DNA from: Sthenelais limicola
Lineage: Eukaryota; Annelida; Polychaeta; Phyllodocida; Sigalionidae
Assembly: GCA_942159475.1 (NCBI GenBank)
Contig: OW804097.1
Span: 117,030,789-117,094,788 of the forward strand
DNA: 64,000 nt
Direction of reading: 5' to 3'
Shown: positions 38,701 to 53,700 of the stretch, in pieces
Numbering within the stretch: the stretch's first letter is position 1
How the letters are laid out: each line of letters starts with the position of its first letter
Translations under genes and position numbers: made by a program
Notes under the pieces: generated by a model
Database searches by the model: none
Told to the model about the DNA's origin: nothing
The model's input: only the letters and a program-made list of their open reading frames with translations

Positions 38701-41700
38701 TCTGAAATAACCAAAATCTTAAGAAAGAAAAAGAGGTTCAAAATATAGCTCAACATAAGCTAAAAGAAGATTGGCGAAGTTAAATTGTACATTTTCTGAA
38801 TATTTGACCCATATATCTGATAGATTCAGTCCTATAAGTCAATATGAGTGAATTGGGTAAGATTTTGTTTGTCGTAATAGCTGAGAATGCAGCTTTAATC
38901 GGACTTAGAGTCAAATTAATATCGAGGGACCAAACGCAAAATAGTTTGCCACTGGAAATTAATACGCATATAAACCATCTCTAGAATGTGGCTTTTATAT
39001 CGGAAAACCTGTATCAATAATGACTTAGTAACTTGGCTCTGAGTGCATACAGCCTATGGGCGTAGAGGTTGAAATAATTTATTTCAAAACAGAGGGAAGC
39101 CGGCTAGACGGATACATATAATGTGTGTACACGCAGAAAGCCGCTCGAATATTGGCTCCGGTGATTATGTTTTGATGTATGGGTCAGATTTTCAGAACAT
39201 GTATAATTCAACTTCCCCACTCTTCTCAAATAACCCAAATTTCAGACGAAAATGAAGTTCAAAATATAGTTCAACCTAACCAAACAGATTGCTAGAATCA
39301 ATGCAATGCTGAATATACTTGAATTTACCTAGTATTAACTAACTTGCAGCCTAATTTAGCAGAATTTACTAAATGTGTACAGCTGCCAATTATACATTTT
39401 CTGACAATCTGACCCACATATCATGACCCAATCTGGCTGCAGTAATTGAGCGTCCAGAGTGGAATCCTGTATTTTATTTTTTAGAAACGTCGCTCAAGGC
39501 ACATTGCTATATTCCTTTAAAACTTTAGATTGACTTTGGCCGTTAGTTAACCTATGTCAGTGAGGCATATTTATACTTGGAATATGTTTAAAATGTATTT
39601 AAAAAAATCCTCCTTTGTATATCAACAATTCTGTATGACTTCTTATCGCTGATCTTCAGTGTAAATTACTAGGCTAGTCGCTGAACAGACAATGCCAATT
39701 AAATTAGATTTCGCTAAAAAATCTAAGAAATGCCATAATCTGTGGTTCTTAAACCCTGCCCACACACAACCGATTTGTCTCCCGATTGCCCCCCGATTGT
39801 GGTCTTCCGATGAATCCTAGGATTTCATTTCTAATCCTGGTTTATGTTATTTCAAAAACATAAACCAGGATTTGAAATGAGATCCTAGGATTTATCAGGA
39901 GACCCAAATCGTGGGGCAATCGGGAGACAAATCGGCTGTGTGGGGGCAAGGTCTTACTGATCTACTCCGGAACTTTGGGTAGTATACTTCATGTTATTTT
40001 ACAGTCTTCTTTATGCCACGTGCTCCTGGTTACTGGCTTTACTGAAGCCGCAGTAGCGCTGTTCTTCTTTGTAAACACCCGCCCTCTATTTGCCATATAA
40101 TTAAAATCCATTGTGGTGCAAACCAAATAAACTACTTGATGTTATCCTCTCATGTGCCCCGGAAACCTTTTCAGCGTCAATGTAAAACACTGATTCATAT
40201 ATGGGTCAGATTTTCAGAAAATGTATAATTTGCCTTCACCAATCCTCTCAAATAACCCACATTTAAGACAAAAATTAGCTTTAAAACGCAGTTTAACATA
40301 ACAGAACTGATACTTTAAATCAATGCGATACCAAATATACTCTGATATACCCGATATTCATCATTTTTCTGCTTAATTTAACACAATTTACTAAATGTGT
40401 AGAGCTGCGAACTGTACATTTTCTGAAAATCTGACCCATAAACGTAGGCATAACTATATAGAGATGAAGTCTGTACAATGATACAAGGGTTCACCCTAGT
40501 ATACCGTACCATTCATTGAGTGTGTGACCCCGATGGGGAAAAAAACACAAAAGGCATATATGTTGTTTTTATATAGAATATTTAGGTGTGTGGGAAAATG
40601 CTATATTAACTTTAAGACGCTGATTAGACGATGCTCTAAGTACAACGTTGATTAGCCTCTGAAGGAATTGGTCTGTGGAAACTTGGAGAAATATATAGTT
40701 TAGAATAGTATAGTGTAGTATAGAATAGTATAGTATAGTATAGTATAGTATAGTATAGTATAAGAGTAGTGTATTAAATAAAATAAAAGTGGATATATTT
40801 CCCTTTCAGTTTGGAATCCCTTTCAAAAAGCTTCCTTTTAATCATAATGGCCTTCATTTCGTTTCAATCGTTCAAGTATTCATACCATCTTACCAGGCAC
40901 CTAACAGTTTAACCTTATTCATTCATTGCCTCTCTTAAAAAAACAACCTTTACTTTGGTTTTAGTCTTTGATTTGAGCACCCGTTGCATATTTATAAATG
41001 GGTGGAGCCGCCAGAAAATGTACAATCTGCAACTCTAGATATTTATCAACTTCTGCCAAACTTCTGCCAATCTGCCGAACAATTATAAATACTAGGAATA
41101 TCTGAGTACATTTTCTTTTGTGTTGATTTTTTAAAAATCAGCTGAACTCTATTTTGGGCCTAATTTTAGTCTTAAATTTGGGTTTTTTGAGAGGATTGGT
41201 GAAGGTAAATTGTACATTTTCTGGCGACTTGTCCCTTGTATAATTTGTGTGTTGAGCGATCAGCAGCCGTTAGAAAGAGAAGCGTATAAACAAAGGCTTT
41301 AATCCAGCGTCTTAGAGTCTGCCGGGCCAAAAATACATGCTTAATTACAGACCTTATCCATATGCATGACGCCCATACAGGGTGTAATCCCTTAAGGGGC
41401 TAGAGTGGCATTTTTAGAAGCGCTTCCTACGAACAGACTAGAAGGGAATATGATTGCTTTTGTGGCATTGATAGGCACAAATATGGCAGCACGAGTGAAC
41501 TTATTAAGGTGACAACACTCATTTAGTAGTCTTCAGTCTAGGCCCAATGATGAGAGAATCCCTTCAAACGAAGGGAAAGCCTCTCGCCTCAAACTGCAAA
41601 ATGTCATTATATTCCCATTAAAATGCCGAATCTTAGCCCAAGAAACTGATTAGCGAAATAGGCTGACATACCATTCTTATCTGATCTGAGGGTTTGGACC

Positions 41701-44700
41701 TAGAGTGTTCAGTATTTGTACTGAGATCAGTATTATTTTTTTCAAACTTTTAAAATTGTCAAATTCCCCCCCCCCCCCCCCACCAATTCCACAGGTTGTT
41801 TTTTTACCATTCCAAGTTAGTAAATATCGTCAAAAATTCAAATTCAAATGTGATACATTTTGGTCATCAAAATATGTGCATTAAATTAGTTTAAAACGAT
41901 TGGATATCAATGTTTACGTAAAAGTAAATCCATGAAAGCTACTTATTGACTAATTACTTAATTGTTTAATTAAGTCAGTATGACCTCAATGCTAACTGGT
42001 CAAATGCCACTACTTGCATTGCTCGTATATATGACCGGCCCAATCCCAACCCGAGGGAAATATTTGTGGGGTAGTTATCTCTATAATGGTCAGTTCTGTG
42101 CAGTGGTCAGTTGAGTCAACTTTGTGGTGTATTTTGTTTGGCGAGTGGGGGTGAGATATTGTTGGAATCTGCCATGGCCCTACCTTCCCACGCCTCATGC
42201 CTCAAGTCCTCGTGGTTTGTTTTGTTTTTCTAAGCACTACGCGAGGTTATTTTTGACACTTGCTAAGGCTAAAGATAAATTGGAAGCGACCTTGGCATTG
42301 ATTCCGAATCAGAAAAGTATATATGTGGTAGCAGGGAAGTATATGGGTTATATTTTCAGAAAATGTACAATTGGCGACTGTACACATTTAGTAAATTCTG
42401 CTAAATCAGGCTGCAATTTGGTCAATACGAGGTAAATTCGAGTATATTCGGCATTGCATTGATTCTAGCAATCTGTTTGGTTAGGTTGAACTGTATTTGA
42501 ACTGTAATTTCGTCTGAAATTTGGGTTGCTTGAGAAGATTGGCGAAGTACATTTTCTGAACATTTGACCCATATACTATACTAGTTAGCTCTGGTTCAGC
42601 TAACTCATTATATAATCAAAATGAAAAGAACAATCGCCACGAAGTGAGTGATATGAACTTGTTGGTACTATATGGGTCAGATTTTCAGAAAATATACAAT
42701 TGGCAGCTGTACACATTTAGTTAATTCTGCTAAATTAGGCGGTAAATTCAAGAATATTCGGCATTGCATTGATTCTAGCAATCTGTTTGGTTAGGTTGAA
42801 CTGTATTTTGAACTTTATTTTCGTCTGAAATTTGGGTTATTTGAGAGGATTGGTGAAGACGAATTGTACATTTTCTGAAAATCTGATCCATATGCCCTCC
42901 TGAACTGCCTAGCAGACTCCCCGATAAGTGGGGGATGGGGGGAGTGTGGGGGGGGGGGGGGCGGGGGGGGGGGGAGGGCCCTTGACCATCCAGATTACCA
43001 GGAACCACTGGCGTCCCATGCACATAGTTGTGGTGTTCAGTAATCTGACATCACTAATACTGGTATGTTGATACTTTCCCCTACCTGTAGTAATCTCTGT
43101 TATTATGACCGATACTTGGTATAAATAGATCATCTTCATCCATCAAGGGTGTATATATATATATAATGCATTATAGTCCAAAGTGTTCTTATTCGCCATT
43201 CCTCAAATACCAAACGCGGACGCCCCTCTTCTGCGTTAAAGCTTACACAATCTATCCAATGACTTATAGGACTGAATTTGTCCGATATAAACCGTGGACA
43301 CACACAGCCGATTTGTCCCCCGATTGCCCCCCGATTTTGGTCTTCCGATGAATCCTAGGATTTCATTTCCAATCCTGGTTGATGTTATTTCAAAAACATA
43401 AACCAGGACTTGAAATGAAATCATAGGATTTATCGGGAGACCAAAATCGGGGGGGGGGGGTCGGGAGCCTGATCGGCTGTGTGCATCATTGTTTGTAATT
43501 TTTTACATTCCCGAATAAAACGTATCACTTATGTGAAATTTCGTTGAATAAAAAACAGTTTTTAAAAAGAATATCAATGTATTAGCCCAGACTAACTTAT
43601 TTTTTGTTGTTTTTCTTTAAAATTTCATTTTAGGTCAATAATCTATTTGGGTCAGATTTTCAGAAAATGTACAATTGGCAGCTGTACACATTTAGTAAAT
43701 TCTGCTAAATCAGGCTGTAATTTGGTCAATACTAGGTAAATTCGAGTATATTCGACATTGCATTGATTCTAGCAATCTGTTTGGTTAGGTTGAACTGTAT
43801 TTTGAACTTTATTTTTGTCTGACAATCCGACCCATTTGATATAGATTCAATCGAAAAACGCAGATCCTAACACAGACGTTTTCACGCGCTGCCTACATAA
43901 GATAAGTTATGTTGGGGAATTATGTTTAGAAGAAAAAAAAGAAAAAATACCGGCAAAAATATCCAGGTAGAGGAAGATCTCTATGGATTAATATGTGTTG
44001 GTTGAGGGAGGTATATGTACTAGGAATATACCTCCCTGGTTGCTGGCATTTTGCCCACTAGTAGACACTCTGAATGTGCATGTTTAATTATCCAATTTAG
44101 GACAACTCAAGTGGTATCCATTTGTATCCATTCAATCGCCCATGGGATGAAAGACACAAAAACATTTAAAATGGTAGCAAAAAACACTCTAATATGGATG
44201 GACCAATATTTTATTGATTGATTGGAAAAGATAAAACTGATATGTACATGTATAATATCTTGACTATTATTATCATAGAACTATAGTTATTTCTGAGAAT
44301 TACTAGCATAAAAACAACTACTGCGCTGGACATTTATTGTTATGCAAATGTATATTATAACTTAATTTAAAAATGGCAACGTCCCACTTTCGTCAATGAC
44401 GACTGGGGAACTGTACGTTGCAGAAATACAAATGTAAAACAGGAAGCTTGTAAACTTCCCATATGCTGGAGATAGGTTTCCTGATAGTGACATGTTCAAC
44501 AATAAAAGTTTCTAAATCTAGATAAATCTAAATCCATATAACATTTGTGTTTTTACCAATTATAAATGCAATACTCCTTAATTGATTAAACTATAGCAAA
44601 ATATGCATAGATAAATGTGAAAAATACTGTCAGTGGTTCCCTAATGTCTCGGCTGGCTTGACTTAAGAAGATATAAAAATATTTCTGCATACTTAGTCAA

Positions 44701-47700
44701 GTTGCATGTGTCGAAGGGACGAGAATTATTCTCACCATCGAATCTAGGTTGGGAGACAAAATCAAAGGATTGATTTTAGGATTAACTCCAGATTTGTGGT
44801 AGGCTTAAGGCCCGAGGTCATCTTAGCGGAATAGGGGACTTAATCGTCTGTGATAGCCAGCACACTCAGATGCTCAAGTGATGGGTCAGATTTCAGAAAA
44901 TGTACAATTGGCAGCTCTACATATTTAGGAAATTCTCCTAAATTAGGCTGAAAAACGCTGAATACCGGGTATATCTGGGTATATTTAATACGCATTGATT
45001 TAAAGTATCAGTTCTGTTATGTTAAACTGCATTTTGAAGCTCATTTTTGTCTTAAATGTGGGCTATTTGAGAGGATTGGTGAAGGTGAGTTGTACATTTT
45101 CTGAAAATCTGACCCTACTAGACCTGTACAAAAGATATGCCTCAATATTTGTGGTTCTTTTGTAAGCTATAGGAGAATGGATCTATAGTGATGCATTCCT
45201 ATGCCTTATTTTGATTAAGTACCCATGCATGAAATATTTCTTACAATATCATTTAAACACTTCTATACTATACTAGCAGAATTTACTAAATATGTTGAGC
45301 TGCCAATTGTACATTTTTTGAAAATCTGACCCATGTGTTTCAGAAAAATGAGTCATAAGTCGCAAAATTGATATTTTCAAAGTGTTACAGTTTTATTTAC
45401 ACGATCTCTTTGTAGGGATGTTGATCTCATTTTGGGGTTATCTAGCACTTAAAGTGATATGAATACATGTACCAAATTTCAAAACAGCGTATTAAATATA
45501 ACCTTACTTTTCTAAAGTCATCCTATGGAGTATATATATATAGTTAAACATTGTTGCCATCGCTCAACCCCTGAATAAAAATGTTGATGTCAGAAATGAA
45601 ACCGAAGACGCTAGCTAGTTCTTTCCTTAGGTCATGATCGAGTATGTATTCAACTAAAAGAGGAAATCTCACAATAGCTTTACATAAGCAGTGGCTGCGC
45701 AACTATTTGTTCGATATCTTGTTATTTCCTCAACTCTTTGACCACCCTATTACCCCACTACTCACACCCGACGTTCCCGGAATTCACCCTTTCATATCAT
45801 CGATACTTTTAAGGGCATCAAGAACCTATGTACCTCCATCCCCCGACACAAGAGCACTCTCAGAACACAATGCCTCGCCCGCCTCGAGTTCCTCCGTATT
45901 TTCACAAGAGCTATAGGGCAAAATGCCTCATGCTAATTCTGATCCTTTCTTTACCTTTGCCCCAAACCTTATGAGCCCCCTTTCAAGCCACTCCCTCCCA
46001 CCTTAAGAACCCCCTTTTCAAACTTGTGGCCCCTAAACTTCCCCCTGCTTTAATCCTCAGTATACACTCCAGTAACCTATGACATTCCTATAGAGCTGGT
46101 GAGTGAGGCCATGTCAATATGGGATTAGGTGAGGCTAGATTTACATAGCTGACTCGGCCATTAGCAGCTTTTCATTCCCCCTCCCCCCGCCCCAATCACC
46201 TATATATATACATGGGTCAGAATTTCAGAAAATGTACAATTCACCTTCACCAATCCTCTCCAATAGCCCACATTTACGACGAAAAACAGCTTCAAAATGC
46301 AGTTTAACATAACAGAACTGATACTGTATATCAATGTGTTGCCAAATATACCAGATATACCTGGTATTCTTCATTTTTCAGCCTTATTTAGCAGAATTTC
46401 CTAAATGTGTAAGAGTTGCCAATTGTACATTTTCTGAAAATCTGACCCATACATACATGGGGAAATCTCATGTTATGGACATGACTGATAAATCTCACTT
46501 TGTCATCTCTATTTAGATTCATACCTGATCTAAGTCAGAGCTTAGATTAACATTATTTTGCCAGGACTGAGTCAGCTCATACTGCAACAAGCCCCCCCCC
46601 CCCCCACACACACACACACCACCCTGCAGTGCTACCGTACTTAATGTTTTTGTTTTGTTTTTAATCCTTTATTCGAATATAACCTGCCTTCTGAGCTTTT
46701 ACAATGCTAAACATAGGGTGTAAAAATAGCTTCAATGGCTTGATGTACTCTGGGGTGTTTACATGGACCATTTTACATTCTTTACCTCTCACTTAATGTT
46801 AGTCAAGAGAAGGCAGAATATGAAGTGATGTGACTTGGGCGTCCAAAAGACCATGAGAATATTAAGAAACCATGAAAGATGATCGGGAAATATTGAGTTA
46901 TTTTAGAGTTGTTCCAAATATGTTGCTTCTGTAAATTGCAAGTAGTCCTTAATTACTTCTTGTCTGATTCCATCTCCGTATGAACGACCTTCATACTTTT
47001 TAAATCCTAAAAAGAATTATGGATCGCAGGGACGTCGAATTAATTAATTAAATGTAATTGATTGGATATCTTTGGATCTGGATATTTTCTGTAAGTTTTG
47101 GTGGATAGGGAGATGGTGGGGGAATAACGATGATCACGATTAAAAGTGATGAAATTGACGACCCTGAAGCTTTCCTCTCATTGGATTGAAATCATGAAAT
47201 GAGTTCGATTGTCCAGCCAGAGCATGAAGCCCAGAATGAAGCCATTCTCTCTTTACAATGTCAACATCTTGAGCACACGACTCCAGTTCTCTTTTTAAGT
47301 CCTACTTATACGGGTTTAACAAGCAGGTAGCACATGGAAAGGGTCAGATTTTCAGAAAATGTACAATTGGCAGCTGTACACATTTAGTCAATTCTGCTAA
47401 ATTAGGCTGCAATTTGGTCAATACTAGGTAAATTCGAGTATATTCGGCATTGCATTTATTCTAGCAATCTGTTTGGTTAGGTTGAACTGTATTTTAAACT
47501 TTATTTTCGTCTGAAATTTGAAGATATTTGAGAGGATTGGTGAAGGTGAATTGTACATTTTCTGAAAATCTGACCCATCATGTAGGGGGTGACACCTGCA
47601 ACCCTTTTGTACCTCACTCCCTCACCTCCACCCTCCTCCTCCTCTAATTAACCATTGAAATCCTCGCCGCGGCGGCCAGCGTCGTCAACCCGGCGATCTC

Positions 47701-50700
47701 AGGCAAGGCTTCACAGCTTGTGTGTCTGCATATATGTGTAATGGTAGTTGACAAATGTTTGGGCGCATACTGTAAAATCTCTCTAGTGTTCAATGTGTAG
47801 TTGGTCGGTCGCCCATGTGCGCCTTGCCAGAGCATCATTTCACCTCCCAACCACCTGTATGTGATGTGTTACAGCACTATATATATGAGTCACAAGTCGC
47901 CAAAACATTGGATTTTGAGATATCATCACACATATGAAGGCCGTCTGGGCCATGTGTTCAGATGTCTATGGCTCTACGCATGTAAAACAAATATAATTGA
48001 AAAGATCGAGTATAACATCCCGTTAGCATGTTAACTCTCTCGCCCATAAATATATATGTATACTTAGCGGTAAAAAGGGCGTAAAGCAACGAATCCCCCC
48101 GCCCCCACGCCCCCAGCCCCCGCTCACTACGAACGACGGATTCGCGGAAAGTCTTTACTTGATAACAATTTGTTTTCAGAATCAATTTACTTCTAGCGAC
48201 AACACCACAAAAAAAATGCCAGTGTAATTTTTTGAGTCATTTATTGACAAGAACATCAAACATCCTGGAGTCATTGAGATGTCGTACGTAACATTCCCTA
48301 TCCCATGCAAGAAGAGGTCATTCCGACCTTCAGGGAAAATGTATACAATCTGCAGCTCTACATGTTTATCAAATGTTGGTAACTTTGATGCTGAAAATTG
48401 GGTATTAGGGTATATCTGAATAATATTCAAAAGACCTCTTCCGTTACGTTGAACTGTATTTTGAACCTCATTACTTGAGGATTGGTGAAGACAAATTATA
48501 CATTTTCTGAGGACTTGACACTTAAATTCTTGGCACTTAAAGTGTATTTAAAGTCAGTTTTTTATGAGTAAAAGTATCAGTACAAATAAAAGTAATTCTG
48601 GGTTTCTTGGAAGAACTGTGAGGGCACAGAAAGTATATTATCCTTTTTCCTATTTAATGTAACTGTTTATGGAGGAAATAAAAGCATTTATATATATGTG
48701 TGTGGGCACTTTCAGAGTTTCACTAAATTTGTCTGATTGCAGATCCTGCATGTATACCCTTTCTGCCTAGAACTGTGTGCACCCCCTCCACGGTGCTTCA
48801 GTAAATAGCCTCCACCATTTCAGCCCCTCCACTTCACCCTCACAGGTGGAAAAATACAATTAGACCCTCTTACGTTGAGTCAACTACAGAATGACCCGTT
48901 GCTCTCTGACTTCCATCGCAATAGGGGGATAAATGGACCCAGTTAATTAACTCTTAGACAAAGTCTCACACTCATATTCCATTTCAAAAGGGATTATGTA
49001 TTTCGGACTGTATATGATGCTTTTACTGCGACAGTTATCCATTATAGTCGGGGTTAGTTTTTTTAGTAGTTTTGTTCTTAAATCTTATTCGTTTTCCTTT
49101 CTTAATCTAGTCACTGTGTTACTTCCATGGTTTATCATTGATATTTGTGATGTGTTCCAGGAAAATGAGTCACAAGTCGCAGACTTGATATTGTTCAAAG
49201 TGTTTTTTAACAAGATCTCTTTATTAAAATGTTCTGATGTTTGGAGGGTTTAGGCCTAGCACTTATAGTCATATGAATCTAAGTACCCAAATTTCAGGAC
49301 ATTGTATTAAATATATCCTTGCGTTTTAAAAGCCTTCGTATGGAGTATATTTAGTTTATTTACTGGTAATTAGCCATCCAGAAACTTTGCAAACTTAAAT
49401 TGCAAAAAAAATATCAAAGTTAAAATATAGAAATACTCATTAGGTGTCCTATAGTGTTTACTATCATTGGAATCGCCTTGATCTCTTCTTTCCTGATATG
49501 GTGATATCTCAAAAATATATATTCTGCGACATATGACTCATTTTCCTAAAAACGGATCATATTTGCATATAACCGATCCCTACGCCCATTATCCATTACT
49601 TCAGGGCAGAGAGACGTAGAGTGTTGGAGGAGGATTGTAGCAGCAATAGGGGAGTTGCATGTCTCACTGCGCATGTCTGTCACAGTGCATACTGGGACGG
49701 ATTCAGTTCAAATCTGACATACAAATATTTAGCAACATTTTTATCAAAAATTGCAAAATTGTTTTCACCAATATCATGGCTTGTATAGACGATCTATGAA
49801 AACCAAATGCATGATGGGAAAGATGAAGTCAAGTGTTATGGAAACATGTATAACACATAGATATTGACATTAGAGCAATGATAAATACACCATGCTGAAC
49901 ACAGCATGTTTTCTATAGATTTTATACTGTACCATTACTCCCATAATTCCATGCGAATCAAGATTCAAATTGGCGGCTATGCAACTCCCCTATTGTGTTA
50001 CAACAGTTTGTAACAGACAGTTAAGACGTTACCTGCGATATTAAGCGCACAAATAACGATTATGCCCAACTGTGTGGTGTTAATTATTGAACCTGTCGTA
50101 TATATCCGTAAGTGGCAATTGAACTGACTTCATATCTGTCTAACCTTCTACTACCCATCCATCACCGAGTCATTCCCTATGTTAATGAATTAATCTATGA
50201 TTTGGATCAATCATATGGGTCAGATTTTCAGAAAATGTACAATTCACCTTCACCAATTTTCTCAAATAACCCAAATTTCAGACGAACATAAAGTTCAAAA
50301 TACAGTTCAACCTAACCTAACAGATTGCTAGAATCAATGCAATGCCGAATATACTCGAATTTACCTAGTATTGGCCAAATTGCAGCCTAATCTAGCAGAA
50401 TTGACTAAATGTGTACAGCTGCCAATTGTACATTTTCTGAAAATCTGACACATATAAATCCCTATTTGTAAGGATTTCCCCTTATATATAGTCGATCATT
50501 ACCATTGCCCCACTTACTACATGGGTCAAGACGTCCGAAAATGTACAATTCACATTTACCAATTCTCCTAAATCACCCACATTTAAACCAAAAATGAGGT
50601 TCAAAATACAATTCAAGATAACCCAACAGAGTCTTCGAAACAACACAATACCAAATATGTACCCAATATTTATTATTTATGAACTTATATTAAGCAGAAT

Positions 50701-53700
50701 TTACTAAATGTGTAGAGCTGCCGATCGTACATTTTCTAAAAACTTGTCCTACATCTGTGCCAGGTTTTCAGAAAATGTACAATTCACCTTCACCAATTTT
50801 CTCAAATAACCCAAATTTCAGACGAACATAAAGTTCAAAATACAGTTCAACCTAGCCAAACAATTGTACATTTTCTGAAAATCTGACCCACATGTAAATT
50901 TGTTTCGGTATAATCCTAATCTTCGAAAATACATACTACGTAACATGCGAAATTCCTTAATGATTGTTATGTCTGGAAACGAAATACCAAAACCTTGGCA
51001 CAGTTTGCATCTGTTTAATGTCTCGGGGTAATACGTTTGTATGTTACCCCCCCCCCCCCCCCCCCCCCAAGGTCAACCGTATAGAAATACTTCTTACGCT
51101 CTGCGTGAAATACCATCTCAATTTTTGTTGCCTACAAAAGTAAAGCATAAGTAAAGGTAATACGAAAAATCGGGTGATAAATAAGCTTAGGGTGCCTTGG
51201 GCATAGGGTAATTTTGCCCCATTGTTTGACAACTTGTAAAGGGATTATGTATTACTCGTAGGAAGGCAAATTGTCCTTGTTGTTGTCGGCTTTTGTTACC
51301 GGAGTCACCGGCGGATTAGGGAAAGGTTTCCCCCTAAGCCCATGCCATGTTAATAATGTTATTAATCTAATTATAACAGAAATATTTGTGTTTACATTGA
51401 ATGAAATATGTCAGTGACGTTATGTTAATGGCATAGAATCAATGGGCGATATTGAGGCACATTCAATGGAGCACTGTCAGTAATGAAGCTGATTGCTGTA
51501 GGTGTCAGGGCATACATAGAGTCAGTGCTTAATTCGCCAATTACTTATGTCCAACGCAGATTTCTATTTCGTGTCAATTTACGAGAAGTTTGAAAAGCGC
51601 TCTGCGCTGACATTCTTTGTTAACGCTAGTTGTCCTTTCAGTGAGGATATATGTTGATGATAATGAACTGATATAATTCAATTGTTGTAATTGAAATTTT
51701 ACATTTTAAACAAAGTTGAACTTTTCTCATTGAAAAAGAGCTTTCGAACTTCGTGTTGTGCCTCATATATAGCTACGGAAAATAGAATTTTACATTTCAA
51801 ACGTATGGGCCTAGTCCACTAAGCCGATTCTCATGTGAATCTCACAGAATTTAGTGCAAAAGAGTCCTCTGCGGCGCAAAATCGCATGAGAATCGGCTTG
51901 GTGGACTAGGGCCTAAAGATGAACTTTCCGCACTGCAAGAAAATGCATTCGAACTTCCCATGCGCTGCCATCGTGTTAAGGAAGAAGCAAATGTGCTGGT
52001 TTGCATTTTACTTGGCATCCTCAATAAAAGGTACATTGGTCAAATCGTCAGAAAATGCACACATATCCTCCCAAATAAGACAGACATGAGACTCACTCCC
52101 AACACTTCTCATCATAACTGAACATATTGCTTGAATCAAGGCAATGCCAAATATACTCAGATGTACCTATAGTATTGATCATTTTTTTCGGCTAATTTAG
52201 CAGAATTTGGGTCAAATTTTCAGAAAATGTACAATTTAACTTCGCCAATCTTCTCAAATAACCCAAATTTCAGACGAAAATACAGTTCAACCTAACCAAA
52301 CAGATTGCCAGAATCAATGCAATGCCAAATATTCTCAAATTTACATAGTATTGACCAAATTGCAGCCTAATTTAGCAGAATTTACTAAATGTGTACAGCT
52401 GCCAATTGTACATTTTCTGAAAATCTGACCCACACCCCAACGTTACACCGGGCTCTACATCATAGTCCATGTATCATTTTGTCGCTAATACATCAATCAA
52501 TAGTTGGTGGATGTTGAGGTTTGCTAGGCTTTAGTGGAGTCACTGGGTGTAAAAGACCGTTACTCACCCAGACCGCCCTGACCCCAACTACTCCCACGGT
52601 TACCTGGGCGGCTTCCCACGCATCCTTTGATCTTTTACCCCACCTTTGTTACTGTCCCAGGGAAAGATAAAACACTAAACCCCGGGATTACAACTACGAG
52701 CAATAATCGCCAGCTCTGTTTGAATACTCACAGCTCGCTTTAGTTGAAAAACTGCTGCGGTGGTGTACTTAGGAGATGTATCCGGGGGAGCAATTAGCAG
52801 GATTAATTTGTATTTTTCCATATGTATATTTGGGTCAGATTTTCAGAAAATGTACAATTCGTCTTCATTAATCCTCTCAAATAACCCACATTTCAGACGA
52901 AAATAAAGTTCAAAATACAGTTCAACCTAACCAAACCGATTGCTAGAATCAATGCAATGCCGAATATACTCGAATTTACCTAGTATTGACCAAATTGCAG
53001 CTTAATTTAGCAGAATTTACTGAATGTGTACAGCTGCTAATTGTACATTTTCTGAAAATCTGGCCCTTATAGTGCGTGATTCTCATGGCCTATGAAAAAC
53101 TAGCATTCAAGTTAGTATTGTTGATTAAACCTGAGTTATGGGTGCGATGCCCTGGACCCCAATGTCGTCCAGTTTAAAGCTTCTGGTGGTATCTGTTATC
53201 TTAGTTTACTTTAAATTAAAATTCATTGGCGCTATGCATGATCAAGTAAGCGCCTGGCTTGGCTGTGCTATGATATGTACAATAGTATTATCTGTATGTA
53301 TACCTGTTCAGTTTAGTGCCATATGAGGCAAGTGGGAAAGTTTAAAATCGATGTAAGATGTCAGTTTTTTAAAGAATCGTTTGTCAGCTGGCAACCGCAT
53401 AGATCTGTCTGGCAGTCCTGGAACAAGTACACCACCACTGTTATATAAATGATTGAAAGTCAGATCAGCTAGATGTGCATTTTCTGTTCGATTATTTGGA
53501 CGTAATATTTACAGTCTAGGCCCAAAGTTGAGAAAGTCCCTTTAAACGAAGGGAAATCCTCTGGCCAGAAACCGGAAAGAGCCACTATAATTCCATTAAG
53601 ACCGCAAAATGTCCTTATTTTCCCATATAAGGGCGAGTTCTAGGCTAGGAAACCGATTAGCGAAGTAGGCTGAGATACCATTCTTATCTGATCTGAGGGT

